From: an uncultured Ruminococcus sp.
GTDB lineage: Bacteria > Bacillota > Clostridia > Oscillospirales > CAG-272
Assembly (NCBI GenBank): GCA_902762505.1
Contig: CACWOQ010000012.1
Span: forward strand, 1-64,000
Length of the DNA: 64,000 bases
Direction of reading: 5' to 3'
The notes beneath the pieces are model-generated. The model was not told the DNA's origin. It made no database searches and was given only the letters and a program-made list of their open reading frames with translations. The translations under genes and the position numbers were made by a program. Every line of letters begins with the position of its first letter. Position 1 is the first letter of the stretch. Below, piece by piece: positions 9,558-17,466 of the stretch.

Positions 9558-9586
9558 GCGGTGTACTTCGTAAGGAAGTACACCGC
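9558..9586. repeat. 12-bp perfect hairpin at the left of the repeat array
   Basis: GCGGTGTACTTC (9558-9569) pairs perfectly with 9575-9586 around a 5-base loop. It begins the palindromic cluster between convergent genes and is not followed by a U-run, so it is not a normal terminator. Confidence 0.75.
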
Positions 9587-9710
9587 AGCTAAATTCGCTT
9601 CGCGAGCTAAATTGACCTTCGGTCAGCTAAATTCGCTTCGCAAGCTGAATTCGGCTGCGCCGAGCTTACAGGCGAATTTAATTTAGCTGCCGCAAAGCGG
9701 CAATTCAGCT
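9587..9710. repeat. Array of short AGCTAAATT-hairpin units
   Basis: Four direct units of 18-20 bp begin AGCTAAATT or AGCTGAATT (at 9587, 9605, 9625 and 9643); each carries a mini-hairpin such as CGCTTCGCG, GACCTTCGGTC or CGGCTGCGCCG. They are followed by inverted copies (AATTTAGCT and AATTCAGCT near 9680-9710) with a GCCGC/GCGGC stem between them. The block can therefore fold as a cruciform. It resembles REP/BIME-like non-autonomous repeats. It has no coding potential and the units vary too much for CRISPR. Confidence 0.75.
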
Positions 9711-9776
9711 GATTTATACATCATTCCTGCGTCGGTTTGTTTCTTCCTTACGCAGCCTCTCCTTTCGGGGAGTTTT

Positions 9777-11366
9777 TTATTCAACGCCGATCATGAACGC
9801 GTTCGGCGGTATCTTGCCTGAGCTTTGAAGCTGCGCGCTGTTCCGCGTCACGTTGTTTTCAAACGCGTACGCAAGCATCGCGGTCTTGCTGCCCGCCGGT
9901 ACGTGTACGAGTACCGTATCGGCTGAGATTATTTCGGCTTCGGCTGTATTCTGCTTGCCCGCCGTGCCGACGGAGAACCCGGCGACGGTCTCTTTGTACG
10001 AGGTCGATCTCAGCCCTTCGCCGACGTTTTTGAACTTTACTGTTACCGTTTCACCGTCCTCGGACAGAACGGCTGACACGGGCTCGGGCGGGAGGCTGTC
10101 GTTTTCGGTGCCGATGTTGAACTGACGGAATAAAACGGCTGATACGATGCGTCTCGCAAGCTCGTCTTTTTTGAACGAGTGCATATGATCGTAATAGTAT
10201 TCATCCGGTCCGAGGTCGAACGAAGGGATGAGCGTGCAGTCCGCGATCTGCTTCGCGGCGTTGTACTGTGATACGCGTATGTTTCTGACAAATCCGAACT
10301 GAGCCTCCGATTTTTTCGTATATGAGCAGAGCTGAACGTTGTATACGGGAAAATCGTATCCGAAAAGCTGTCTCATCCCGGTAAAATATCCGTTCACGTG
10401 ATCGGGGTATTTCTTCGCGCTGCCGCTGTTCTGGGCTTCGCTTTCGCCCTGGAAAAAGATCATGCCGCTGACTGAAAGACCGACGAACGGATGCATCAGA
10501 GTATTGTAATAGCCGCCTTGAAGCGCAACGGCTCCGCCCTTGAAGCCCAGCTCCGACGCGAGCTCCTCCGGCATAAGCTCCTGTATCACGGCGCCTGCCG
10601 CGCCGGTGCAGATCACGCCGACGGGAACGCCTGTCCCGGCGGCGAGCCTGCGGGCGAAGAAGAACGCGAGCGCGCTCGTCCCCATGCAGTTCGCCTCGTC
10701 GGGAAGCTTTCAGCCCCAGCTGTCCGACAACAGATCGGATTGCGGAGTTTTTTGCTTTTCACGCTCGGCAAGCGCGGCGACGCCGGACTGCATCACGAAG
10801 CGGATCGGCTCGTTTTCGTCAAACTCCGTCTTGTTTATCGCGCCGTATATCTGCGACAGCGTCACCTCGGCGTTTGACTGACCGGAAAGCAGCCAAACGT
10901 CGCCGAAAAGCACGTCGTCAAACGCCGCCCTGTTGCCGAATTCATCCTCTATGAGCACGGATACAGGCTCTGCCGACGCCTGCCGCGGGGGAAACGTCAG
11001 CTTCCACCGTCCGTCCGAAACGGACGTGAGATAAGATTCCGTACCGACGGTGCCGCGTATCACGGAGCCGTCTCTGTTCGAGGTCCCCCAGACAGAGTAT
11101 TCACGGTCACGCTGAAGTACCATGTGCGAGCCGAATACGGCAGGCACGTGAAGCTCGGCATAAGGATCCTCGGAGGGCTCGAACACGAGCTCCGTTTCCG
11201 TGTCGGTCTGAGGCTCCGTTTCCGTCACGGGCGCGGTCTCCGTCTCCGTCTCGCGCGGCACGCATTCCGTCACGGTTTCCGTTCCGACGACGGAAGGCTC
11301 GGCTGAGCACGACGCCGCCTGGATGAGTATGATCAAAAGAAGCAGTACGGATAGTATTTTTTTCAT
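9777..11366 (-). pseudogene. Sialate O-acetylesterase-family lipoprotein, interrupted by one in-frame TGA
   Basis: Two adjacent segments in the same frame (11366-10713 and 10709-9777) form one SASA-family carbohydrate esterase separated by a single TGA at 10712-10710. The N-terminal part has a lipoprotein signal (lipobox AASC), a Thr/Glu-rich linker, a beta-domain and the nucleophile block LSGQSNAE. The second part has the FFQGESEAQN block and the DHMHS histidine block expected downstream. Together they make a normal 520-530 residue esterase that would remove O-acetyl groups from sialic acid or plant glycans at the cell surface. The stop falls in DSWG-stop-KLPDE, where TGG to TGA would be one change. 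Genes nearby end in TGA, so recoding is unlikely; a nonsense mutation or assembly error is the simplest reading. Confidence 0.7.
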
Positions 11367-11384
11367 TTTATATTCCTTATTTTT

Positions 11385-12257
11385 TTAAACTCCGGTCAGA
11401 TCGAAATTCGGCGTATATTGCGACGAGGCTGACGACGGCTCCTGAAAAAAGCCCTTGAAGCCGAGCCTGAGCGCGGCGTCGGATACTCTTCTGTATTCAA
11501 GCTTCGTCAGCCGTCTGTTTATCTCCCTGTGTTCTGATGCGCCGTACATCGGCGTGTACTGCGCCATAAGAGACAGAAGATATTTTTCGGTACCGAACAG
11601 AGAGGAAAGACGCTCGAGCACGGATATGCTTTCTTCCTTGTGCGACGGCAGAACGAGATGCCTTACGATAACGCCGGACGTCATCATCCCGTCGTCTCCG
11701 TATTCACAGCCGCCGCGCTGGCGCAGCATTTCCCGCAGAGCCGCCTCCGCTGCCTCCGGATAATCGGGAGCGGAGGAATACGCGGCTGACAGTCCGGGGC
11801 TTACGTATTTGAAATCCGGCAGATAAATATCGACGTATCCGTCAAGCAGCTGCAGCGTCGAGACGCGCTCGTATCCGGACGTGTTGTATACGACCGGAAC
11901 CGCCGGGCGGTAAATATTGAGCGCTTTGATGATATCCGTGACGTACGGGGTGGGGGATACGAGGTTGATATTATGTACGCCCTGCGCTTCGAGCCGTTTG
12001 AATATCTCGGACAGCTCGTACGGCGTCACCGGCTTGCCGGCGCCTCCGCGCGAGATCGGAGTATTCTGACAGAAAACGCAGCGCAGCGGGCACGCCGGAA
12101 AGAATACGGCGCCGGAGCCGTTTTTTCCCGAGATCGGCGGCTCCTCGCAGTAATGCGGCGCGGCTCGGCATACTCTGAGCGTGTCGGCGCCGCATACGCC
12201 GCGTTGATCCGGGCGTTTTGCACCGCATTTTCTCGGGCAAAGTGTGCAATTTAACAT
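11385..12257 (-). CDS. Radical SAM protein, pyruvate formate-lyase activating enzyme-like (COG1313 type)
   Basis: The 290-residue protein has an N-terminal CTLCPRKC cysteine cluster and the radical SAM motif C56-x3-C60-x2-C63 (CPLRCVFC), followed by SPTPYV and a PAVPVVYNTSGYE strand typical of the PflA-like COG1313 group. These proteins bind a 4Fe-4S cluster and SAM; many are annotated as glycyl-radical activases, but most COG1313 members have no proven substrate. No glycyl radical enzyme is in the window. The start ATG has AAAGGA upstream. The gene lies 18 bp ahead of the esterase lipoprotein on the same strand, suggesting co-transcription. Confidence 0.82.
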   Translation of the reverse strand: MLNCTLCPRKCGAKRPDQRGVCGADTLRVCRAAPHYCEEPPISGKNGSGAVFFPACPLRCVFCQNTPISRGGAGKPVTPYELSEIFKRLEAQGVHNINLVSPTPYVTDIIKALNIYRPAVPVVYNTSGYERVSTLQLLDGYVDIYLPDFKYVSPGLSAAYSSAPDYPEAAEAALREMLRQRGGCEYGDDGMMTSGVIVRHLVLPSHKEESISVLERLSSLFGTEKYLLSLMAQYTPMYGASEHREINRRLTKLEYRRVSDAALRLGFKGFFQEPSSASSQYTPNFDLTGV

Positions 12258-12265
12258 AAAAATCC

Positions 12266-12294
12266 TTTACAAATCCGTTTTTATGGTATATAAT
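12266..12294 (+). promoter_or_regulatory. Promoter for the second serine hydrolase
   Basis: TTTACA, a 17-bp spacer and a perfect TATAAT end 22 bp before the start codon at 12317. The start is divergent from the radical SAM gene. Confidence 0.75.
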
Positions 12295-12316
12295 AAAGAA
12301 AACGGAGGTCGTTGTT

Positions 12317-13447
12317 ATGTGGGAAAGAATTGACGAATTGTGCCGGGAGGCGACAGAGAATTATCTCGTGCCGTCAGCCGTCGCCGCTGTGGGCGACAAA
12401 AACGGAGTATATTATAAAAAAGCTTTCGGATGGTCGCGCGTCATCATGAACGAGGATGAGCCGGACGGAGTTTTCAAGGGTCCGATACCGGATAACGCGA
12501 TACCCGCGTCGACCGATACCGTGTACGACATGGCGTCTCTGTCCAAACTGCTTTCGACGACGATGGTCGTTCTGCGCCTCGTCGAGGAAGGGTATATGAC
12601 ACTTGCGGACACGGTCGGCAGATATTTCCCCGACGCGCCGGAGGATAAACGGAATATTTCCGTAAAACAGCTTATGACGCATTGCAGCGGTATCACCGCT
12701 CATTTCAACCTTGAATCCGAATGCGAAAAAGGGTTCGATATCGCGCACGCCGTTCTGAACTATCCGCTGAAATATGAAGCCGAAACAAAGGTCGAATACA
12801 CGTGCATGGGATATATCCTGCTTGCGAAAATGGCGGAGGTCTGCACGGGAAAAAGACTTGACCAGCTTGCCGACGAATACGTTTTCGGACCGCTCGGAAT
12901 GAAACGGACCGGCTACTGTCCGAAGGAGAACGCAAGGTTTGAGCTTGCCGATATAGCGACCGAGGAATGGTCGCCGAGATCGCGCCGGTACATACACGGC
13001 GTGGTCCACGACGAAAACGCGAGATGGTCTGGCGGGATATCCGGAAACGCCGGAGTTTTCTCCTGCGTCGACGACCTGTGCCGTTTCGGAGCCATGCTCT
13101 CCGGCAGAGGAGAGTTCGAGGGCAAAAGATTCCTGTCCGAAAATACATTTGAGCTTTCGGTAAAGAACCATACCCCGTACGGCCCGGAGTCGAGAGGGCT
13201 CGGCTTCCAGCTCACCACAGGCGGCTACAACGCCACGGGAGACCTCTTTTCACCGTATTCATACGGGCATAACGGATTCACCGGAACGTCGCTTTACTGC
13301 GACAGCAGGACCGGCATGTACGTCGTGCTTCTGACGAACAGAGTACATTACACGCGCAAAAGCGACGGACTTTACCGCTTCCGCCGCGCGCTTCACAACG
13401 CGGCGACCGCGGAGTACTCACGTATGATTATACAACGTCAGGTGTGA
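12317..13447 (+). CDS. Serine hydrolase, class C beta-lactamase family
   Basis: The 376-residue protein carries the S74-x-x-K77 motif (ASLSK), a Y161 motif (YTCMGY) and an H318-x-G triad element (HNGFTG), the complete catalytic set of the beta-lactamase-related serine hydrolases. No signal peptide is present, so a cytosolic esterase or muropeptide-related hydrolase is likelier than an antibiotic resistance enzyme. GGAGG lies 9 bp ahead of the ATG. Related proteins often occur near NamZ-type muramidases, and one is encoded at 26.5 kb here, but the distance makes a functional link speculative. It is transcribed from its own promoter. Confidence 0.82.
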   Translation: MWERIDELCREATENYLVPSAVAAVGDKNGVYYKKAFGWSRVIMNEDEPDGVFKGPIPDNAIPASTDTVYDMASLSKLLSTTMVVLRLVEEGYMTLADTVGRYFPDAPEDKRNISVKQLMTHCSGITAHFNLESECEKGFDIAHAVLNYPLKYEAETKVEYTCMGYILLAKMAEVCTGKRLDQLADEYVFGPLGMKRTGYCPKENARFELADIATEEWSPRSRRYIHGVVHDENARWSGGISGNAGVFSCVDDLCRFGAMLSGRGEFEGKRFLSENTFELSVKNHTPYGPESRGLGFQLTTGGYNATGDLFSPYSYGHNGFTGTSLYCDSRTGMYVVLLTNRVHYTRKSDGLYRFRRALHNAATAEYSRMIIQRQV

Positions 13448-13490
13448 AATGTTGTGATTGTAATGTTGAATTTTTGTAAAAGGTAGTGTT

Positions 13491-15920
13491 ATGATTAAAA
13501 AAATGGCAGCCGTAATAACGGCTTTGCTTCTGGTTTTCTCGGTCTTCGTCCACGCGGCGCCTTCTCCGGATCAGCTGATATACAGTCCCGATTTCAGCGG
13601 AGGCGGGCTTCCGTCGGGGACGGACGTCATATTCGGAGACGACGGGTATATAGGAGTCGAGGACTCCGCGCTCGTGCTCGAAGCTGCGGCGACGTATCCC
13701 CCGGTCACGACCGTACTGTTTCCGCATAAGGTGACGGAATCCGTGTTCACGTATTCCGCCGATATCGTCGTGCGCGATTATCTGTCGGGCAACTGCTGGT
13801 TTTCGCTCTGCTTCTGCGCCGTGAACGAGGATCTTTCTTATCAGTTCACCGCGTTCTGCGGCGACGGCGGAGTCTGTTTCAGATTCAAGAACGGCGCCTC
13901 TTCCTGGAAAACGCTGTCGTCCTCGGGTCTGCATACTCTTGCCGGGCAGGAAGGCGTTGAAAGCTTCGGCGAAAACGGGATCGTACGCGATACCGCGGTA
14001 AGGTTCGCTGTCACGGTATCGAACGGCGTCGCCTACGGGACCGTTGACGGCGTGACCGTGCTTGAAGCGAGGATCGCTGACGGGACGGTCGGATACGTCG
14101 GTATAGACGGCAGAGGAGTGAAGCTCGACGTTTCGAACGTCACGGTAAGCACGTCCGTACCGGACGCGGTGTCCGCGGCGGACGCGTTCGGCTGCCGTAC
14201 CTACCGTCAGCCGGGCGGATTATGCGAGCCGCCGCTGCTTATCCGGCGGGATAAGAACACCGCCGGCGGATATACCGCCGATTCCGCGCGCCCCGGCGCC
14301 GTGATGATGACGGTGCGGTTTTCCTCCGGGGTGCTTCACGCGTATGACGGAGCGGTCGATCTCGGACCTCTTAATCAAAGACTCGAGCTTATAAAGGATC
14401 TGTGCATACCCGCGTTTTTCGTCTCTGACGACACAGCCGCTGCGGCTCTGTCCGGATATATGACGGAAAACGGCGTGCTTGACGCGTTCGTCGTCGTTAC
14501 GCGTACGTCGCTTTTACCGCTGTTTCGCGGCAATCCGTACGCGCGGCTCGTTCTCGATCTGTCGTCGCGCGACGCGGCGGACGTTTCCGAAACCGTAAAA
14601 ACCCTGTATTCCAACGGCATAAGAACGGTGATGCTTTCTTCGATAGCCGCGGATCCCGATACCGTATTCGCTCTGCATAAAATGCTCGTTTCGGTCTGGT
14701 CTTCGGCGGGATCGTCTCACTCGGATGAGATAAAAGCGCTGCTGTCCGGCGCCGACGCCGTGGTCACAGCCGATCACGCGAGCCTCTCATCGTTTCTCTC
14801 ATCCGTGACGGATACGCTTTCCGTCAGACGCCCTGTCGCCGTGTCGGACGGCGGAAACGTTGCCGCCGCCCCGTACGGCACGCTCAAAGCCGTGCTTTCG
14901 GCGCTCGACAAGGGAGCGTCCGCGGTCAGGCTCAGAGTCAGATCGAGCCGTGACGGGATCGCCGTACTCTGTGAAGGCGAGACGACGGTCGGGATGTCGT
15001 CCGTGATCCCGGTATCTTCGTCCGGTATCTCGTCTCTGAAATCTTTGACATATTCGGACGTCCGCATGAGCGACGACGACCGCATCGCAACGCTCGAGGA
15101 GCTTTTTGAAAAAGTATACCGCGAGTATGAGGATTCCGTGTTCCATATAGACGTATACGATAAGACCACCGCGGAGAGGATACTCACCCTCGCCGATGAA
15201 TACGATATGAAACAGCGCTGCGTGATCCTGTCGGACGATCCGGAGATCCTGTCGGCTGTCGCCCTGAACGGCGGCGCGTCGGCTTACACCGGCGTTATAA
15301 ACGTATGGGACGGCAGAGGCACGGACGCGTCTCTTTGCTCGATGATCGGCGTGCTGTGCAGGTACAATTCGGTTTATTACGGCGATCCCTCGTACGTTCC
15401 CGCCGAATTTCTTTACGAGCTTCACGATAGAGGCGTGCAGGTCGTCGCCTCATCGGGAGAAGCCGGACTTCTCGACGGATACGACGCCTTTGCCGCGCCG
15501 TCGTCCGAGACGGCGAAGCTTCCTTACGGCCTGTACGCGACGGTCGACGCCGACGGCAGGCTGAACGTAAAGCTGCGCTGTCTTGACGGAGCCGAGCGCG
15601 ACGTCACTGCGCTTTGCTCGATCCTGCCCGTGAGCGGCTCTCCCGTTCTTTCGTCGGGCGCGGTTTCAGGCAGCGGCGAATTCATCGTGACGTGTCCTTT
15701 CACCGGCGACGACGGAAGAAAGTACAAAACGGCGTCGCAGGTGCTTTCCGTGACGGAGAAGGGGACGGAAACGGGGGCTGAGACCGAGCCGCAGCCGTCC
15801 GGCGGCGGCACTCTGACGGCGGCAATAATCGCCGGAGGCGCCGCAGTCGTCGTCGGAGGGCTCCTGATCCTCGGTTTTATGAGCCGTAAAAGGCGAAAAA
15901 CGGAGCAGGAAGACGCCTGA
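13491..15920 (+). CDS. Exported, membrane-anchored protein with a degenerate GDPD-like domain
   Basis: The 809-residue protein has a signal peptide (1-24), a lectin-like beta-domain (about 30-230), a TIM-barrel region and a C-terminal hydrophobic anchor (about 774-798) with a basic tail. Residues about 450-700 follow the order of glycerophosphodiester phosphodiesterases: a start strand, an AP-x-GT helix cap, a GASAVRLRVRSSRDGIAVL segment and an ATLEELFE motif. However, the catalytic HRG, E-x-D and HD positions read DGG, R-x-R and CE. All canonical catalytic residues are missing, so it is probably a non-enzymatic binding or structural paralogue. A Thr/Glu-rich linker precedes the anchor. It lies 43 bp after the serine hydrolase with a moderate ribosome binding site. 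Confidence 0.6.
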   Translation: MIKKMAAVITALLLVFSVFVHAAPSPDQLIYSPDFSGGGLPSGTDVIFGDDGYIGVEDSALVLEAAATYPPVTTVLFPHKVTESVFTYSADIVVRDYLSGNCWFSLCFCAVNEDLSYQFTAFCGDGGVCFRFKNGASSWKTLSSSGLHTLAGQEGVESFGENGIVRDTAVRFAVTVSNGVAYGTVDGVTVLEARIADGTVGYVGIDGRGVKLDVSNVTVSTSVPDAVSAADAFGCRTYRQPGGLCEPPLLIRRDKNTAGGYTADSARPGAVMMTVRFSSGVLHAYDGAVDLGPLNQRLELIKDLCIPAFFVSDDTAAAALSGYMTENGVLDAFVVVTRTSLLPLFRGNPYARLVLDLSSRDAADVSETVKTLYSNGIRTVMLSSIAADPDTVFALHKMLVSVWSSAGSSHSDEIKALLSGADAVVTADHASLSSFLSSVTDTLSVRRPVAVSDGGNVAAAPYGTLKAVLSALDKGASAVRLRVRSSRDGIAVLCEGETTVGMSSVIPVSSSGISSLKSLTYSDVRMSDDDRIATLEELFEKVYREYEDSVFHIDVYDKTTAERILTLADEYDMKQRCVILSDDPEILSAVALNGGASAYTGVINVWDGRGTDASLCSMIGVLCRYNSVYYGDPSYVPAEFLYELHDRGVQVVASSGEAGLLDGYDAFAAPSSETAKLPYGLYATVDADGRLNVKLRCLDGAERDVTALCSILPVSGSPVLSSGAVSGSGEFIVTCPFTGDDGRKYKTASQVLSVTEKGTETGAETEPQPSGGGTLTAAIIAGGAAVVVGGLLILGFMSRKRRKTEQEDA

Positions 15921-15976
15921 ATGTAAAAAGATATCAAACTTTGCGTTTAATTTAATAAAATTTTTATATTTCGCTG

Positions 15977-16005
15977 TTGACAAAACGCGCGTTTTATGAT
16001 ATACT
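15977..16005 (+). promoter_or_regulatory. Strong promoter of the L7Ae-rpsL-rpsG-fusA-tuf block
   Basis: TTGACA, a 17-bp spacer and TATACT stand about 70 bp upstream of the L7Ae-like gene. It is one of the best promoters in the window, as expected for translation genes. Confidence 0.85.
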
Positions 16006-16074
16006 GACCACAATTGTGTATATAAACCACGTATTGTGCCGCCCGAAAAACGCGGCGCCCCGAAAGGAAAGAGT

Positions 16075-16329
16075 ATGAAGCCCGCAGATGTGGCAAAAAG
16101 CGATCTCACCGTAGGTTACAACAGTTCGCTTAAGCTTGTCAGAGCAGGAAAAGCGACGCTTTTATATGTCGCGAACGACTGCGCGCCGCACATAAAGACG
16201 GCGGCGAGACAGATGGCGGACGAATACGGCGTACCCGTTGATGAGACGCGCGGCATGGCCGCGCTGCAGCAGATGTGCGGTATCGACGTGGGATGCGCCG
16301 TGTGCGCGGTACGCAGAAAAGAAAACTGA
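16075..16329 (+). CDS. rplGB: L7Ae-family ribosomal/K-turn-binding protein (YbxF-like)
   Basis: The 84-residue protein is a compact L7Ae/L30e fold: an N-terminal helix, a VGYNSSLKLVRAGKA segment, a LLYVANDCAP strand-loop that contacts kink-turn RNA, and a TRGMAALQQMCG helix. In Bacillus and many Clostridia this gene (ybxF, rplGB) lies just upstream of rpsL, as here. These proteins bind K-turns and associate with ribosomes but are not essential. The ATG at 16075 is chosen for its AAAGGAAAG box; the upstream in-frame GTG would precede it. It leads the translation operon. Confidence 0.88.
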   Translation: MKPADVAKSDLTVGYNSSLKLVRAGKATLLYVANDCAPHIKTAARQMADEYGVPVDETRGMAALQQMCGIDVGCAVCAVRRKEN

Positions 16330-16401
16330 TACCGAACGGCAAAGGCTATCCGGTGCCTTGCCTTTAGTATAAAACATATTCCGTGTGAAAGGAGGAAATC
16401 C

Positions 16402-16818
16402 ATGCCGACATTCAATCAGCTCGTTAAGAACGGCCGTCAGCAGAAAGTGTACAAATCCAAGGCTCCCGTGCTTCAGAAGAGCTACAACTCGCTGAAGAAA
16501 CGCGCTACGGATCAGAGCTCTCCCCAGAAGAGAGGCGTCTGCACCAAAGTCACCACCGCTACACCTAAGAAGCCGAACTCCGCTATCCGTAAGATCGCGA
16601 GAGTCAAGCTCGTCAACGGTCTTGAGGCAACGTGCTATATCCCCGGTATCGGCCACAACCTGCAGGAGCACAGCGTAGTTCTCATACGCGGCGGCAGAGT
16701 ACGTGACCTTCCCGGTGTACGTTACCACATCATCCGCGGTACGCTCGATACTCAGGGCGTCGCCAAGAGAATGCAGGGCCGCTCGCTCTACGGAGCAAAG
16801 AGACCCAAAACCAAATAA
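16402..16818 (+). CDS. rpsL: 30S ribosomal protein S12
   Basis: The 138-residue product is unmistakable S12, with the decoding-centre TPKKPNSA loop, the [16 protein letters not shown] loop, and a KKR-rich start. The lysine at the classic streptomycin-resistance site (TPKKP) is wild type. AAAGGAGG precedes the ATG by 6 bp. It sits at the decoding site of the small subunit and controls accuracy. A 157-bp gap separates it from rpsG, longer than usual, with a small hairpin. Confidence 0.98.
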   Translation: MPTFNQLVKNGRQQKVYKSKAPVLQKSYNSLKKRATDQSSPQKRGVCTKVTTATPKKPNSAIRKIARVKLVNGLEATCYIPGIGHNLQEHSVVLIRGGRVRDLPGVRYHIIRGTLDTQGVAKRMQGRSLYGAKRPKTK

Positions 16819-16836
16819 TCTCACGTCGTTGTGAGA
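16819..16836 (+). promoter_or_regulatory. Short hairpin at the rpsL stop, in the rpsL-rpsG spacer
   Basis: TCTCAC (16819-16824) pairs with GTGAGA (16831-16836) around a 6-base loop directly after the rpsL stop codon. There is no U-run, so it is more likely an mRNA stability or processing element than a terminator. The remainder of the spacer includes a weak promoter-like TTGACC-N17-TATTTT at 16901-16929, which may give rpsG-fusA-tuf a secondary start. Confidence 0.35.
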
Positions 16837-16975
16837 GGAGTACAGGAAAGTATTCTATATATGACGGCATAAATCATACGGAAATGTTTTGTATTACCGT
16901 TTGACCGCCGCATTTACGGATCTTATTTTTCGAGTACCTATGATATCATAAATCTATATGAAGGAGGGAAGCATA

Positions 16976-17446
16976 ATGCCGAGAAGAGGTCAAATATCAA
17001 AGAGAGACGTTCTGCCGGATCCGCTGTATAATTCCAAGCTCGTAACGAAGCTTATAAACAACATCATGCTGGACGGTAAAAAAGGCGTTGCTCAGAAGAT
17101 AGTTTACGACGCATTCGAGATAGTTGAAGAAAAATCCGGAAAGAATCCTCTCGAAGCGTTCCAGGCGGCACTTGAGAACATCATGCCGAAGCTGGAAGTA
17201 AAAGCTCGTCGTGTAGGCGGCTCCACGTACCAGGTTCCTATGGACGTACGCCCCGAAAGACAGAGAACGCTCGGTCTCCGCTGGCTCACGAGATATTCGA
17301 GAGAACGCAGCGAGAGAACGATGGCCGCTCGCTTAGCAGGCGAGATTCTTGACGCCATGAACAATACCGGTTCTGCCGTTAAGAAGAGAGAAGATACGCA
17401 TAAAATGGCTGAGGCTAACAAGGCCTTCGCACATTACAGAGTTTGA
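16976..17446 (+). CDS. rpsG: 30S ribosomal protein S7
   Basis: The 156-residue product matches S7 in length and sequence: [10 protein letters not shown] start, [10 protein letters not shown], a [12 protein letters not shown]-like segment and the [11 protein letters not shown] helix, ending AHYRV. S7 nucleates assembly of the 30S head and binds the 3' domain of 16S rRNA near the E site. I take the ATG at 16976, with AAGGAGGG 7 bp upstream, instead of an in-frame ATG six codons earlier. fusA follows after 20 bp. Confidence 0.98.
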   Translation: MPRRGQISKRDVLPDPLYNSKLVTKLINNIMLDGKKGVAQKIVYDAFEIVEEKSGKNPLEAFQAALENIMPKLEVKARRVGGSTYQVPMDVRPERQRTLGLRWLTRYSRERSERTMAARLAGEILDAMNNTGSAVKKREDTHKMAEANKAFAHYRV

Positions 17447-17466
17447 TTTCAGGAGTTGTTTTGTAA

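Larger units (their letters stand above)
9539..9778. terminator. Terminator hairpin split by a palindromic insert
   Basis: A perfect 9-bp inverted repeat (CTCCCCGAA at 9539-9547, TTCGGGGAG at 9764-9772) followed by six T residues has the form of an intrinsic terminator, but its loop is 216 bp long and holds the repeat array described separately. A local CTCTCC/GGGGAG hairpin at 9757-9772 could still end transcription by itself. It lies between two convergent genes. Confidence 0.6.

Noticed and set aside
9587-9710. Possible CRISPR array
   Set aside because: Units are 18-20 bp with AGCTAAATT cores, unequal and partly inverted, with no unique spacers and no cas genes.
10710-10712. Selenocysteine or recoded Trp at the in-frame TGA
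   Set aside because: Genes throughout the window end in TGA (for example at 2218, 5250 and 6071), so it is a normal stop, and I saw no convincing SECIS hairpin after it; a one-base mutation or error is simpler.
12317-13447. Antibiotic-resistance beta-lactamase
   Set aside because: There is no signal peptide, and the sequence fits the broad serine-hydrolase family; resistance is not implied.
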